Source: an uncultured bacterium
GTDB taxonomy: Bacteria > Actinomycetota > Coriobacteriia > Coriobacteriales > Coriobacteriaceae
Length of the DNA: 64,000 nucleotides
NCBI GenBank assembly: GCA_905216145.1
Contig: CAJMST010000009.1
Span: forward strand, 13,719 to 77,718
Direction: 5' to 3'
The position numbers and the translations under genes are program-made. Positions 42,293-50,785 of the stretch are shown piece by piece. The notes below the pieces were generated by a model. The model did no database searches. It was not told the origin of the DNA and worked only from the letters and a program-made list of their open reading frames with translations. Position 1 is the stretch's first letter. Each line of letters begins with the position of its first letter.

Positions 42293-45180
42293 TCGAGGAC
42301 GCGGTTTCGTCAGGAACGCCGCAGTTTGTCATCGACTCCTATGCCACGCTTGCCGAGCGCGCCAAAACGCAGTCCTTCGGCCTTATCGAGGAAGATGTAA
42401 TCGTCCTCGATACCGAGACCACGGGTCTTTCGGTGCAGGACAATGAGCTGATCGAGATCTCGGCGGCCCGCCTTTCGGGCCGCGAGGTCGTCGACCGCTT
42501 CGATACCTTCGTGCATCCCAAGCAACTGATTCCCGCCGAGATTACCGAGCTCACGAGCATTACAAATGCCGATGTGGCAGATGCCCCGTCGGCCGTTGAG
42601 GCCGTCGCCGCTCTCGCCGATTTTGTCGGTGGTTGCCCGGTGATCGCACATAACGCCACGTTCGATCGCTCGTTTATCGAGTCGGTCAAAGGCGGCGTCA
42701 ACGTGAGCGATATTTGGATCGATTCGCTGGCGCTGTCGCGCATCGCGCTTCCGCGCCTGGCCTCGCACAAGCTGTCTTTTATGGCCGATCTGTTTGGCTG
42801 TGACTCGGTATCACACCGTGCCAATGCCGACGTCGACGCCCTGTGTGGCGTATGGCGTGTGTTGCTCGTGGCGCTCACCGACTTGCCCCAGGGCTTCATG
42901 GCGCGCCTGGCCGACATGCATCCGGATGTGCCTTGGTCCTATCGTCCTATCTTCTCATTCTTGGCGGGGCAGAACCCTGGTTCTATCTTCTCTCTCAGCG
43001 CCGCTCGTGCTGACGTTCTCAAGGCCGATCGCGCCGACGATCGGGTGGACGCCGACGAACTGCCGGTCCTCAAGATGCCGAGTCGTGAGGAGATTGAGGC
43101 AGACTATGCGCCGGGTGGCCTGGTCAATCGCATGTATCCCACTTACGAGCCGCGTGATGAGCAGATCGCGATGGCGCTCGAGGTCCGCGATGCGCTGGTC
43201 ACGGGCACACATCGCGTAATTGAGGCGGGCACGGGCGTCGGCAAATCGATGGCCTATCTGGTGCCTTTTGCCGAGGCAGCACGCCGTAACAACATCACGG
43301 TTGGTATTGCGACCAAATCGAACAATCTTGCCGACCAGCTCATGTACCATGAGCTGCCAAAACTTGCCGAGCAACTGGACGGTGGCCTGTCATTTTGCGC
43401 TCTCAAGGGCTATGACCACTATCCGTGCCTGCGCAAGCTTGAGCGCATGAGCCGCAGCCAGGTCGAGATTACCACCAAGCGCGATCCGGCGGACACGCTC
43501 ACGGCGGTCGCGGTCATTATGGCGTACGTCTGCCAATCAGCCGATGGCGACCTCGACTCGCTCGGCATTCGGTGGCGCAGCGTCAACCGCCCCGACTTTA
43601 CGACGGCCTCGCGCGAGTGTGCTCGTCGCCTCTGCCCGTTTTTCCCTGATAAATGTTTGGTCCACGGCGCTCGCCGTCGTGCGGCGCATGCCGATGTGGT
43701 GGTCACCAACCATTCCCTGCTGTTCCGCAATGTCGCGGCCGAGGGCAGGATTTTACCTCCGATTCGTCATTGGGTAATCGACGAGGCCCATTCCATCGAG
43801 CGCGAGGCGCGCCGTCAGTGGGCGCGCGTGGTGTCGGCGGACGAATCACGCGTTCTGTTTGAGCGCCTGGGTGGCTCGAGCACCGGCGCGCTAAGCCAGG
43901 TTTCCCGTGATTTGGCAACCTCCGAGGGCTCTACGCTCTATCTGGGCCTTACTGCCAAGGCAACGTCGACGGTTGCGCGCGCGAGCATGGCAATCGCCGA
44001 CGTGTTCGATGGCGTTCGCGAGCTCGGTCGCCGTGCCCGTGGGGGTTATGACAATGCCAATCTATGGATTGGCCCCGAGTTGCGCGAATCTGACGACTGG
44101 CATGATTTCTTGCAGTCGGCCTACACTGCCATCGACGCATTGGAACAGGCTGACAAGAGCGTCGACGCGCTGGTGCAAGCCGTCGCCGCCGACAAGCCCG
44201 AGGTTGTTGTCGACCTGGGTGATATTTCGCGCCGCCTGCACGAGCTGGCCGAGAACCTCAAACTCATCATTGATGGCACCGATGAACACTACGTGTATTC
44301 GCTGCAGGTCAATCGCAGACTGCGTGCCGGCGGAGAGTCAATGACCGCAGAGCGCATCGACATTGGCGAGGCCTTGGCAACCGAGTGGCTGCCCGAGGTT
44401 CATACGGCTATCTTTGCCTCGGCGACCATGACGGTGTCCAAAAGCTTTGAACACTTTAACCACGCGGTCGGCCTCGATCGCATCGGTGCCTCAACATCCT
44501 CATCGCTGCACTTGGACTCGAGCTACGACTTCGATTCGAACATGGCTGTAGTCGTTGCGGGCGATATCCCCGATCCGCGCGATCGCGAGAGCTATCTTAC
44601 GGCGCTCGAGCGCGTGCTGGTCGACGCCCATCTTGCCATGGGCGGATCGGTGCTCACACTGTTCACCAATCGGCGCGACATGGAAGACCTGTACGCCCGC
44701 GTTGAGCCCAAGATGGCCCGTGCGGGTCTGGAGCTCAACTGCCAGCAGCGCAACTCATCTCCTCGTCGCCTGCGCGATCGGTTTATCAACGAGCCGACTT
44801 CATCGCTTTTTGCGCTTAAGGCCTTCTGGGAGGGGTTCGACGCCAGCGGCGAGACGCTGCGCTGCGTCATCATTCCCAAGCTGCCGTTCTCGAGTCCCAC
44901 GGACCCGCTCTCGTGCGAGCGCAACCTGCGCGAAGACCGCGCTTGGGCGCGCTATTCGCTGCCCGAGGCGGTGCTCGAGGTCAAGCAGGCGGCCGGCCGC
45001 CTTATCCGCTCGTCGACCGATTGCGGCGTGCTGATTCTGGCCGACCCGCGCCTGGTGACGAAGGGCTACGGAAAGAAGTTCTTAACGTCGCTGCCCACGA
45101 GCTCCTACCAGCGCATCGAATCGGCGCAGATCGGGCACTATCTGCAACTGTGGCGCGCACGCCACGAACGGCGCCGCTAA
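42286..45180 (+). CDS. DnaQ exonuclease-DinG helicase fusion
   Basis: The 964-residue protein has an N-terminal DEDDh exonuclease domain (about 35-205) with VLDTETTGL, HNATFDRSF and HRANADVDA carrying the acidic residues and the histidine. A superfamily 2 XPD/DinG-type helicase follows: Walker A IEAGTGVGKSMAYLVPF, DEAH box VIDEAHSIE and the late QAAGRLIRS motif VI. Cysteines in HYPCLRKL and ECARRLCPFFPDKC are arranged like the 4Fe-4S ligands of XPD. This two-domain form is known from Firmicutes (DinG/YpvA); here both activities appear intact. It starts inside ddl (ATG 42286) and ends convergently, overlapping the WYL regulator by 4 nt. Confidence 0.92.
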   Translation: MLIEDAVSSGTPQFVIDSYATLAERAKTQSFGLIEEDVIVLDTETTGLSVQDNELIEISAARLSGREVVDRFDTFVHPKQLIPAEITELTSITNADVADAPSAVEAVAALADFVGGCPVIAHNATFDRSFIESVKGGVNVSDIWIDSLALSRIALPRLASHKLSFMADLFGCDSVSHRANADVDALCGVWRVLLVALTDLPQGFMARLADMHPDVPWSYRPIFSFLAGQNPGSIFSLSAARADVLKADRADDRVDADELPVLKMPSREEIEADYAPGGLVNRMYPTYEPRDEQIAMALEVRDALVTGTHRVIEAGTGVGKSMAYLVPFAEAARRNNITVGIATKSNNLADQLMYHELPKLAEQLDGGLSFCALKGYDHYPCLRKLERMSRSQVEITTKRDPADTLTAVAVIMAYVCQSADGDLDSLGIRWRSVNRPDFTTASRECARRLCPFFPDKCLVHGARRRAAHADVVVTNHSLLFRNVAAEGRILPPIRHWVIDEAHSIEREARRQWARVVSADESRVLFERLGGSSTGALSQVSRDLATSEGSTLYLGLTAKATSTVARASMAIADVFDGVRELGRRARGGYDNANLWIGPELRESDDWHDFLQSAYTAIDALEQADKSVDALVQAVAADKPEVVVDLGDISRRLHELAENLKLIIDGTDEHYVYSLQVNRRLRAGGESMTAERIDIGEALATEWLPEVHTAIFASATMTVSKSFEHFNHAVGLDRIGASTSSSLHLDSSYDFDSNMAVVVAGDIPDPRDRESYLTALERVLVDAHLAMGGSVLTLFTNRRDMEDLYARVEPKMARAGLELNCQQRNSSPRRLRDRFINEPTSSLFALKAFWEGFDASGETLRCVIIPKLPFSSPTDPLSCERNLREDRAWARYSLPEAVLEVKQAAGRLIRSSTDCGVLILADPRLVTKGYGKKFLTSLPTSSYQRIESAQIGHYLQLWRARHERRR

Positions 45181-46094
45181 AGCGGACAGACGAGGGTTTT
45201 TGCCATATCGCACAGACGCTTTGACAGGGCGGGGTCATCCAAGATGCGGATGGCTCCGCCCGCTGCGATTATCTGGCTCAGTAGCCAACGCTCGGAGCCG
45301 TAATGCACGGTTACCGTTGCTATGTCTGCCCCGCGGCGCTCGATTAGGGTGATGCCGGCCCAGTCCAGATGCTCCGCCATATCGAATGGCATCAAGAGCT
45401 TTGCGCTACGCTGCGTCCGGGCAAGGGAATCGTGGAGGGATGCAACGTCCGGTGCGTGAGGCACGACGGAGTCTTCCGTCAAGGCGAGCCCCTCGATTTT
45501 ATCCATGCGATAGGTGCGCTGCTCATCGACCGCGATGTCCCAGGCAATCAGGTATGTTTGGTCGCCGTTTGCCGTAATGCGCAAGGGGTCGACTAGACGC
45601 TCGCGTGGCCGTGCATCGTCCATCGAGCGATACGAGATGCGGCAACGAACGCCGTCCTGAATGGCGCAGCTCAGCTGCTGCCAGTGTGACCCGTGGTTGA
45701 CGGTGTCAAAGACGCGCTGGTTGTAGCCGAGCTCTTCGGGTAGAAGAGCATGTCGAATCCGAGCTGCCGCCTGGGGCTCGATCCCCAACGATTCAAGTTC
45801 ATGGTTGAGCACGGCGCCCTCGGCGGCACTCAGGCGCAGCGGTAGCACACGCCCGGCGTCACCGGTGAGAACCACACACTCGCCGTGGCATTCGCAGATG
45901 ATGCGCGCGCCCGATTCTCGGTCCGCGAGCGTCGAGACGATCTCGAGAATCTCGTCGAGCGATACTCCCGTGATGTCAAAGCGGCCGCAAATCTCGGTTC
46001 GTGTCATGCCGCTCTCGCCGGCGGCGTAGAGGGCCTCCATGATGTCGATGGCGCGCGAGAGTCTCTGCTCGCTGGTGAGTTTACGCACGGGCAT
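45177..46094 (-). CDS. WYL-domain transcriptional regulator (PafC-like)
   Basis: The 305-residue protein has an N-terminal winged helix-turn-helix (about 8-70, with MTRTEICGRFDITGVSLDEILEIVSTL) and a C-terminal WYL domain with RISYRSMDDARPRERLVDPLRI and the TYLIAWDIAVDEQRTYRMDKIEGL block. WYL domains bind ligands such as single-stranded nucleic acid. PafB/PafC pairs in mycobacteria control DNA-damage genes independently of LexA. The start is ATG 46094; TTG 46115 is a longer option. It overlaps the end of its partner by 14 nt, so the two are translated together, and it meets the DinG gene tail to tail. Confidence 0.87.
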   Translation of the reverse strand: MPVRKLTSEQRLSRAIDIMEALYAAGESGMTRTEICGRFDITGVSLDEILEIVSTLADRESGARIICECHGECVVLTGDAGRVLPLRLSAAEGAVLNHELESLGIEPQAAARIRHALLPEELGYNQRVFDTVNHGSHWQQLSCAIQDGVRCRISYRSMDDARPRERLVDPLRITANGDQTYLIAWDIAVDEQRTYRMDKIEGLALTEDSVVPHAPDVASLHDSLARTQRSAKLLMPFDMAEHLDWAGITLIERRGADIATVTVHYGSERWLLSQIIAAGGAIRILDDPALSKRLCDMAKTLVCPL

Positions 46095-47103
46095 GCTCGT
46101 GCACCGTCCTTTCAATGAGGTAGTTCCACGCCTGCTTGAGCGATTTGGGGGCCATGGGCCTCATGCCGTCCATGGCGTGGGCCATGCAAAATGAGGCGGC
46201 GGCTTCAAGGTCGCGCACGTCAACGGTCCAGATCCATCCCGCATCGGTGTGTGCGAGCTCACCTCGCCCGCGCGTGAGGCCGTTGATCATATCGATCTGC
46301 GTCTGAGGGGCGAACGAGAACGTGGCTGCAACGGGCGGTCGGTCGGCGAAATCGAATTCAAAGAACAGATAGTCGTTGAGATTGAAGTCCGCAGGGATGG
46401 CGTAGGCCTTCGAAGGACGCCATGCGCGAACGATACGGTCGCAGCGGAATGTCCTGATGTCGTCGGTGACATTGTCGAGGCCGCAGAAGTACGCCACGCC
46501 CTCGCGTTCGAACATGCCGTATACGCAGACGGTACGTTCTTTCTGCTCGCCGCGTCCGTTCTGATATAAAAATCGCAGCGCGCATCGCTCGGCAAAGGCG
46601 CTCCATACCGCATCGACGGTGGGAGAGCGGCTGATCGGCGCCTCGTCCACCGTCGTCCTACCGGTGAGGTAAGCAATCTTGGAGCGAATGTCGGCAAGCG
46701 GCGCGGCAAAGGTGGAAGAGCCGGCCGCTAGCGTCTGGTCGATGGCGTTGAGTAGGATATCGGCGTCGTCTGCGGTGATGAGGCCGCCTGCAGCAAACGT
46801 GTGCTCGCGGTCGATTGTCCACGAGCTTTCCTCGGTCTCCTGCGCACCGGCGGGGCGAACCTCCTTGATTAAGATGCCACGCTCGAGCAGTTTGTCACGA
46901 TCGCGCCGAAACTTGCGCTTATCCGAGTCGATATTGCCCGAGCCATATCCCAGGTCAGAATCCAAGACGATCTGCTCGGTCGTCAGCGGTTCGGGGGAGC
47001 TGTTGAGCACAAAGAAAAGATTGAGGATGCGCTGAGCCGTTTTATCGAAACCGGGCTCCGAATTCCCCTTTTTAATTGTTGCGGTCGCGTCGCTTGCCGT
47101 CAT
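46081..47103 (-). CDS. WYL-domain transcriptional regulator (PafB-like)
   Basis: The 340-residue protein has a winged helix at about 18-80 (AQRILNLFFVLNSSPEPLTTEQI... KRKFRRDRDKLLERGILI) and a WYL domain with LRFLYQNGRGEQKERTVCVYGMF and the CDRIVRAWRPSKAY region. With the overlapping second WYL gene it matches the tandem pafB-pafC organisation of actinobacteria. A proteasome locus, the usual genomic partner that gave these genes their name, is absent from the window. The placement next to a DinG-type repair helicase fits a role in the DNA-damage response, but this is inferred. Confidence 0.87.
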   Translation of the reverse strand: MTASDATATIKKGNSEPGFDKTAQRILNLFFVLNSSPEPLTTEQIVLDSDLGYGSGNIDSDKRKFRRDRDKLLERGILIKEVRPAGAQETEESSWTIDREHTFAAGGLITADDADILLNAIDQTLAAGSSTFAAPLADIRSKIAYLTGRTTVDEAPISRSPTVDAVWSAFAERCALRFLYQNGRGEQKERTVCVYGMFEREGVAYFCGLDNVTDDIRTFRCDRIVRAWRPSKAYAIPADFNLNDYLFFEFDFADRPPVAATFSFAPQTQIDMINGLTRGRGELAHTDAGWIWTVDVRDLEAAASFCMAHAMDGMRPMAPKSLKQAWNYLIERTVHEHARA

Positions 47104-47301
47104 AGAGTCCTCGCATGAGAAGGTGGTTTGCTGCCATGATTTTAGTCCGATATGGAGATTAGGCTATATCCTTGTCCGCTCGGGGCGTTAAGATGGCCCG
47201 AATTCGGTCGTTTGCGCTCGCTCGGGGTATACTTTCGACTATATACGGTTCTAATGTGCATGCATTGGGCCTATTTGTCGGATTATGGATGTGGAGCGCA
47301 C

Positions 47302-50300
47302 ATGGCGAACACCCAGAACTATATTAACCACCTGCTGCAGAACACCGGCATTACGCCGGCATGCAGCGAAGAAGAGCGCTTGGCTGCCGAGGATATCGCT
47401 CAGATCTTCCGCAACCACGGCTTTGACCCCGAGGTTCAGGAGTTCAATGCCCCGGCGCCCAGTAGATTGGCATTTGCCGTTACCGGTATTCTTGCGTTTG
47501 CCGGCGCCCTGCTGATGGGCATCGGCGGCGGTATCGGCTTGGTTGGCACCTTGCTGGCCATTGTCGGCGCCGTTCTTTACGTGCTCGAGCGCACGGGCCA
47601 CCCCGTGGTTTCGCGCCTGGGCAAGACGGGCGTGAGCCAAAATGTCATCGCCTACCACAAGGCCTCGGGCCCGCTCGCGTCTCCGCGCAACCGCCCGGTG
47701 GTCGTTGTCGCACACTACGACTCTCCCCGTGCTGAGCTGCTCGCCCGCGAGCCCTATGCTTCGTATCGTGCGCTCATCGCCAAGCTGTTGCCCGTTGCCA
47801 CGGTTGCCCCTGCTGCCGTTGCCATCCTGCGTATCCTGCCGCTCCCCGGCGCGCTCAAGGTTCTGCTGTGGATTGTCGCGATCCTCGCTTCCCTCGTTGC
47901 ACTTGCCAACGCGGCAAACATCATCTCTAACCGCCACATTCTTCCCTATACGTCCGGCGCGGTGTGCAACAAGTCTTCTGTCGCCGCTATGCTCGGCGTT
48001 ATGGACAACGTTGCTCCCTTCCAGGGCGAGAACGAGTTTCCCGACGATGTTCCGTTCGATACCTATTTTGGGGAGCAGAAACGTCGTGCCGAGGAAATGG
48101 CGCGCGCGGCGGCGGAGTATGCCGCGGCCCAGCAGCAAAACGACTACGGCAACACCATCGAGTACGAAGAGCCTACCTACGCCGAGGACGAGTTCGGTCA
48201 GCCGATTGCTCCCGACGCTCAAACCGAGCCCGAACAGGGCGAGGCTTTTGACGAGCAGATCGAGGGCTTTGAGGGTGCGTCTGCCGACGAGACGCTGATT
48301 GGCGCCATCGTGCCCGAGGATCAGAATCAGGCTGTCCAGGCCGAAGAGTTCAATGACGAGGTTCCCGCTGCTGAGCCGGCGGAGGAGCCTGCCGCGGCCG
48401 AGCCCGAGCCCAAGCTCTATCGCAACGCCGCCGGCAACATCCGCTTTGGTTCGGATGCCATCCGTGCGCTCGGAATGCTTCCCGAGTCCTGCACGCTCGA
48501 TTACGAGGAGGGCGAGGAGCCGACGTTTGAGCCCGAGCCTGCGCCCGTTGTCACTGCGGATGATGAGTCTGCCGCGGTTACCGCTGCCGTTGCCGAGCCC
48601 GAGGCGGTGTCTGCGATCGATCCCGCGGCAGGACTGGACATTTTGGCTCCCGCCGCGCCGGCGCAAGACGTTGCGGACGAGTCTGACGACGATTACGTTG
48701 AACAGCCGAGGCGCGTGTCTTACGAGAGCGATACTGATTTCTCTGCCGAGATTCCCGCGGCAACGCCCCATGCCGATATTGCATCCGCGTTCTCTTCGAT
48801 TGGCGCCAGCGCTTCCAGCTTCTTTAAGGGTGCGCTTGCAAAGGGCAGGAAATTTGTCGACGATTTCGAGGAGAAGCGCGCTGCCGCACGCGAGGCTGCC
48901 GAGCAGGAGGCTATCGCTCAGCAGCAGGCAGCCGAGGCGGCACGTGAGCGCGCGGCGCAAGAGTTCGAGCAGAACGAGGCTATGCAGTCCGTGCCCGTCG
49001 ACGCTGCCGAAGCTACGACGTCCTTTGAGTCCCAGCAACCGGCGTCAGCGGACGTTGTTGAGGCAACAACGTCTTTCGAGGCTCAACAGCACGTCGATAG
49101 CACCATGTCGTTTGATGCCGCGCAGTTCGATTCCACGATAACGTTTGAAAAGCAAGGCACCGCGATTGCCGAGCCCCTTCCTGTTTCCGATGAGCAGGGC
49201 GACGCGGCAGACGATGACGAGCCTATCGATGCTGCCGAAATCCAAGATGCCGCCGAGGACGAGCCCGTCGAGGCCAACTCTGACGAAGAGCAATACGCGA
49301 CAGCCGAGCAAGATGATTCGACCGAGGTCGAGCAGGAGGAAGTGCCTGTGGTTTCCGAGGCTCCCGAGGCAGATGAGTCGAGGCCTTACTCCACGCAGAT
49401 TTTCACCATGCCGACCCCGAGTGGTTCCGGTGCCACGGTTGCCGATGTCGCTCCCACCCAGGACGAAACGGTCGATTCCCTTATGGCCCAGATTTCCTCC
49501 CAGGCATCGCCGCGTCCGCAGATGAATGTTCCCGATCCGGCGTCGGCTCCATCGCCTGCACCTTCCTCGTCTCCGCTGGCTTCGGTCCCCGATCCGTCGC
49601 TGCCGTCGATGAAACAGACAAACGTTGCGTCTCGCACGTCGCTGTTCGACCTTCCCGACCCCTCCGCACAGGTCAACGACCCCTTTGCTACCGCTCAGGG
49701 TCCCGAACCCACATCGGCACCCGTTGCGCCTCCTATGCCCGTTGCGTCGGGCGCTCAGCCGATCGAGACCATTTCGGCTCCCGCCCCGGCGGCACCCAAG
49801 TCTCGCAAGCGCGGCCTGGGCGGCCTGTTCGGTCGTAAAAAGAAAAATGAGCAGGACAGCATGAGTGATTGGCTGGGCGTCGAAGACGATTACGATGCCA
49901 AGAAGTCCGGTCGCGGTATCGGTTCGTGGGATAACTTCGAGGACGATAACGATGGCTGGAAGGGCGGCGCTACGTCTTCCGATGGCGCTTCTTCCGAAGA
50001 TATGCTCTCGGCTGTCGCCTCTATGGGCGATGATGAGCTGCTCGGTCACGATATCTGGTTTGTGGCAACGGGCGCCTCGGATTGTGATGGCGCCGGTATG
50101 AAGGCCTTCTTGGCTTCGCATCGCGATAAGCTCCGCGGCGTATTCTTCATCAATCTTGAATCCGTCGGCGCCGGTAGGCTTTCGGTGGTGACGGTCGAGG
50201 GCGAACAGCAGCTGCTCAAGGGCGATCGCCGCATCATGAACCTGGTCAGCAAGGTGTGCAAGTCGTTCCATGTCGATTGTGGCGCGCTCGAGATGCCCTA

Positions 50301-50478
50301 TGCCAAGACCGATGCCTATGCCGCGCTCGAGGCGAGCCGCCGAGCCCTCACCATCGCCGGCGTGGACGGCACGCGTCTGGCTTGCGCTCGTACCGAGGAC
50401 GACCTGCCCCACAATGTCAACCCGACGAACATTGCCACGGTATCCGAGGTCGTGACCGAGGTTATCCGCCGTTCGTAG
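47302..50478 (+). CDS. M28-like membrane protein with very long disordered insert, probably not an active peptidase
   Basis: The 1058-residue protein begins like an M28 aminopeptidase with two hydrophobic hairpins (about 54-95 and 155-205). The first metal motif AHYDSP (138-142) is kept. The next, normally G-A-x-D-N/D, reads GAVCNKSS (219-226) and lacks the bridging aspartate. The catalytic Glu-Glu is replaced by Ser926-Asp927 (TGASDCDGAG), and the later Asp is Glu953 in NLESVGAG, while the last His ligand remains (His1037). Between the second and third motifs lie about 670 residues, largely Glu/Ala/Asp/Pro/Ser-rich and disordered, with repeated ATTSFEAQQ-like blocks (about 570-615) and a basic RKRGLGGLFGRKKK near 834. 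The start is ATG 47302 after GGAG; the open frame reaches back to 47152 without support. Confidence 0.82.
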   Translation: MANTQNYINHLLQNTGITPACSEEERLAAEDIAQIFRNHGFDPEVQEFNAPAPSRLAFAVTGILAFAGALLMGIGGGIGLVGTLLAIVGAVLYVLERTGHPVVSRLGKTGVSQNVIAYHKASGPLASPRNRPVVVVAHYDSPRAELLAREPYASYRALIAKLLPVATVAPAAVAILRILPLPGALKVLLWIVAILASLVALANAANIISNRHILPYTSGAVCNKSSVAAMLGVMDNVAPFQGENEFPDDVPFDTYFGEQKRRAEEMARAAAEYAAAQQQNDYGNTIEYEEPTYAEDEFGQPIAPDAQTEPEQGEAFDEQIEGFEGASADETLIGAIVPEDQNQAVQAEEFNDEVPAAEPAEEPAAAEPEPKLYRNAAGNIRFGSDAIRALGMLPESCTLDYEEGEEPTFEPEPAPVVTADDESAAVTAAVAEPEAVSAIDPAAGLDILAPAAPAQDVADESDDDYVEQPRRVSYESDTDFSAEIPAATPHADIASAFSSIGASASSFFKGALAKGRKFVDDFEEKRAAAREAAEQEAIAQQQAAEAARERAAQEFEQNEAMQSVPVDAAEATTSFESQQPASADVVEATTSFEAQQHVDSTMSFDAAQFDSTITFEKQGTAIAEPLPVSDEQGDAADDDEPIDAAEIQDAAEDEPVEANSDEEQYATAEQDDSTEVEQEEVPVVSEAPEADESRPYSTQIFTMPTPSGSGATVADVAPTQDETVDSLMAQISSQASPRPQMNVPDPASAPSPAPSSSPLASVPDPSLPSMKQTNVASRTSLFDLPDPSAQVNDPFATAQGPEPTSAPVAPPMPVASGAQPIETISAPAPAAPKSRKRGLGGLFGRKKKNEQDSMSDWLGVEDDYDAKKSGRGIGSWDNFEDDNDGWKGGATSSDGASSEDMLSAVASMGDDELLGHDIWFVATGASDCDGAGMKAFLASHRDKLRGVFFINLESVGAGRLSVVTVEGEQQLLKGDRRIMNLVSKVCKSFHVDCGALEMPYAKTDAYAALEASRRALTIAGVDGTRLACARTEDDLPHNVNPTNIATVSEVVTEVIRRS

Positions 50479-50499
50479 ACGGAGCTCTAAGGAGTCAAC

Positions 50500-50718
50500 G
50501 TGTTTTCATATATTAAGCGCCATTGGCCTGTCTACGTGATTTTGACCTTGATTGCCATTGCGTTAGGATTTGGGGCTGCCTACATCGTGGGTGCAAAGGG
50601 CTCGACCCCCGCCTCCGCAATCAGCGAAGAGGTGGAGCAAGAACAGAGTACGGGTGCCGATGGGATTCCTGAGTCCGAGCAGGCAATCGTTGATGGTGGA
50701 TCTTCGTCTGCAGAGTAG
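50500..50718 (+). CDS. small single-pass membrane protein, 72 residues
   Basis: A basic start (SYIKRH) is followed by one transmembrane helix (about 9-32) and an acidic Ser/Glu/Gly-rich tail. No family is recognised. The start is GTG 50500 with AAGGAG five bases upstream. It lies 21 bp after the pseudo-M28 gene on the same strand and ends at a strong terminator, so it is very probably co-expressed with it. Confidence 0.72.
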   Translation: MFSYIKRHWPVYVILTLIAIALGFGAAYIVGAKGSTPASAISEEVEQEQSTGADGIPESEQAIVDGGSSSAE

Positions 50719-50740
50719 ATACGGCGATTTACATGATTGA

Positions 50741-50778
50741 AAGCGGGCGAGCCAGGGGGACTGGCTCGCCCGCTTTTT
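50741..50778. terminator. bidirectional terminator between convergent genes
   Basis: AAGCGGGCGAGCCAG pairs perfectly with CTGGCTCGCCCGCTT around a 5-base loop, with T residues on the plus side and a TTTC tract on the minus side. It serves the small membrane gene and probably the adhesin gene. Confidence 0.85.
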
Positions 50779-50785
50779 CATCGCG

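Noticed and set aside
48299..49141. Alternative-frame proteins inside the M28-like gene
   Set aside because: They arise from the biased codons of the disordered Ala/Glu-rich insert and are Arg/Ser/Pro-rich without start signals.
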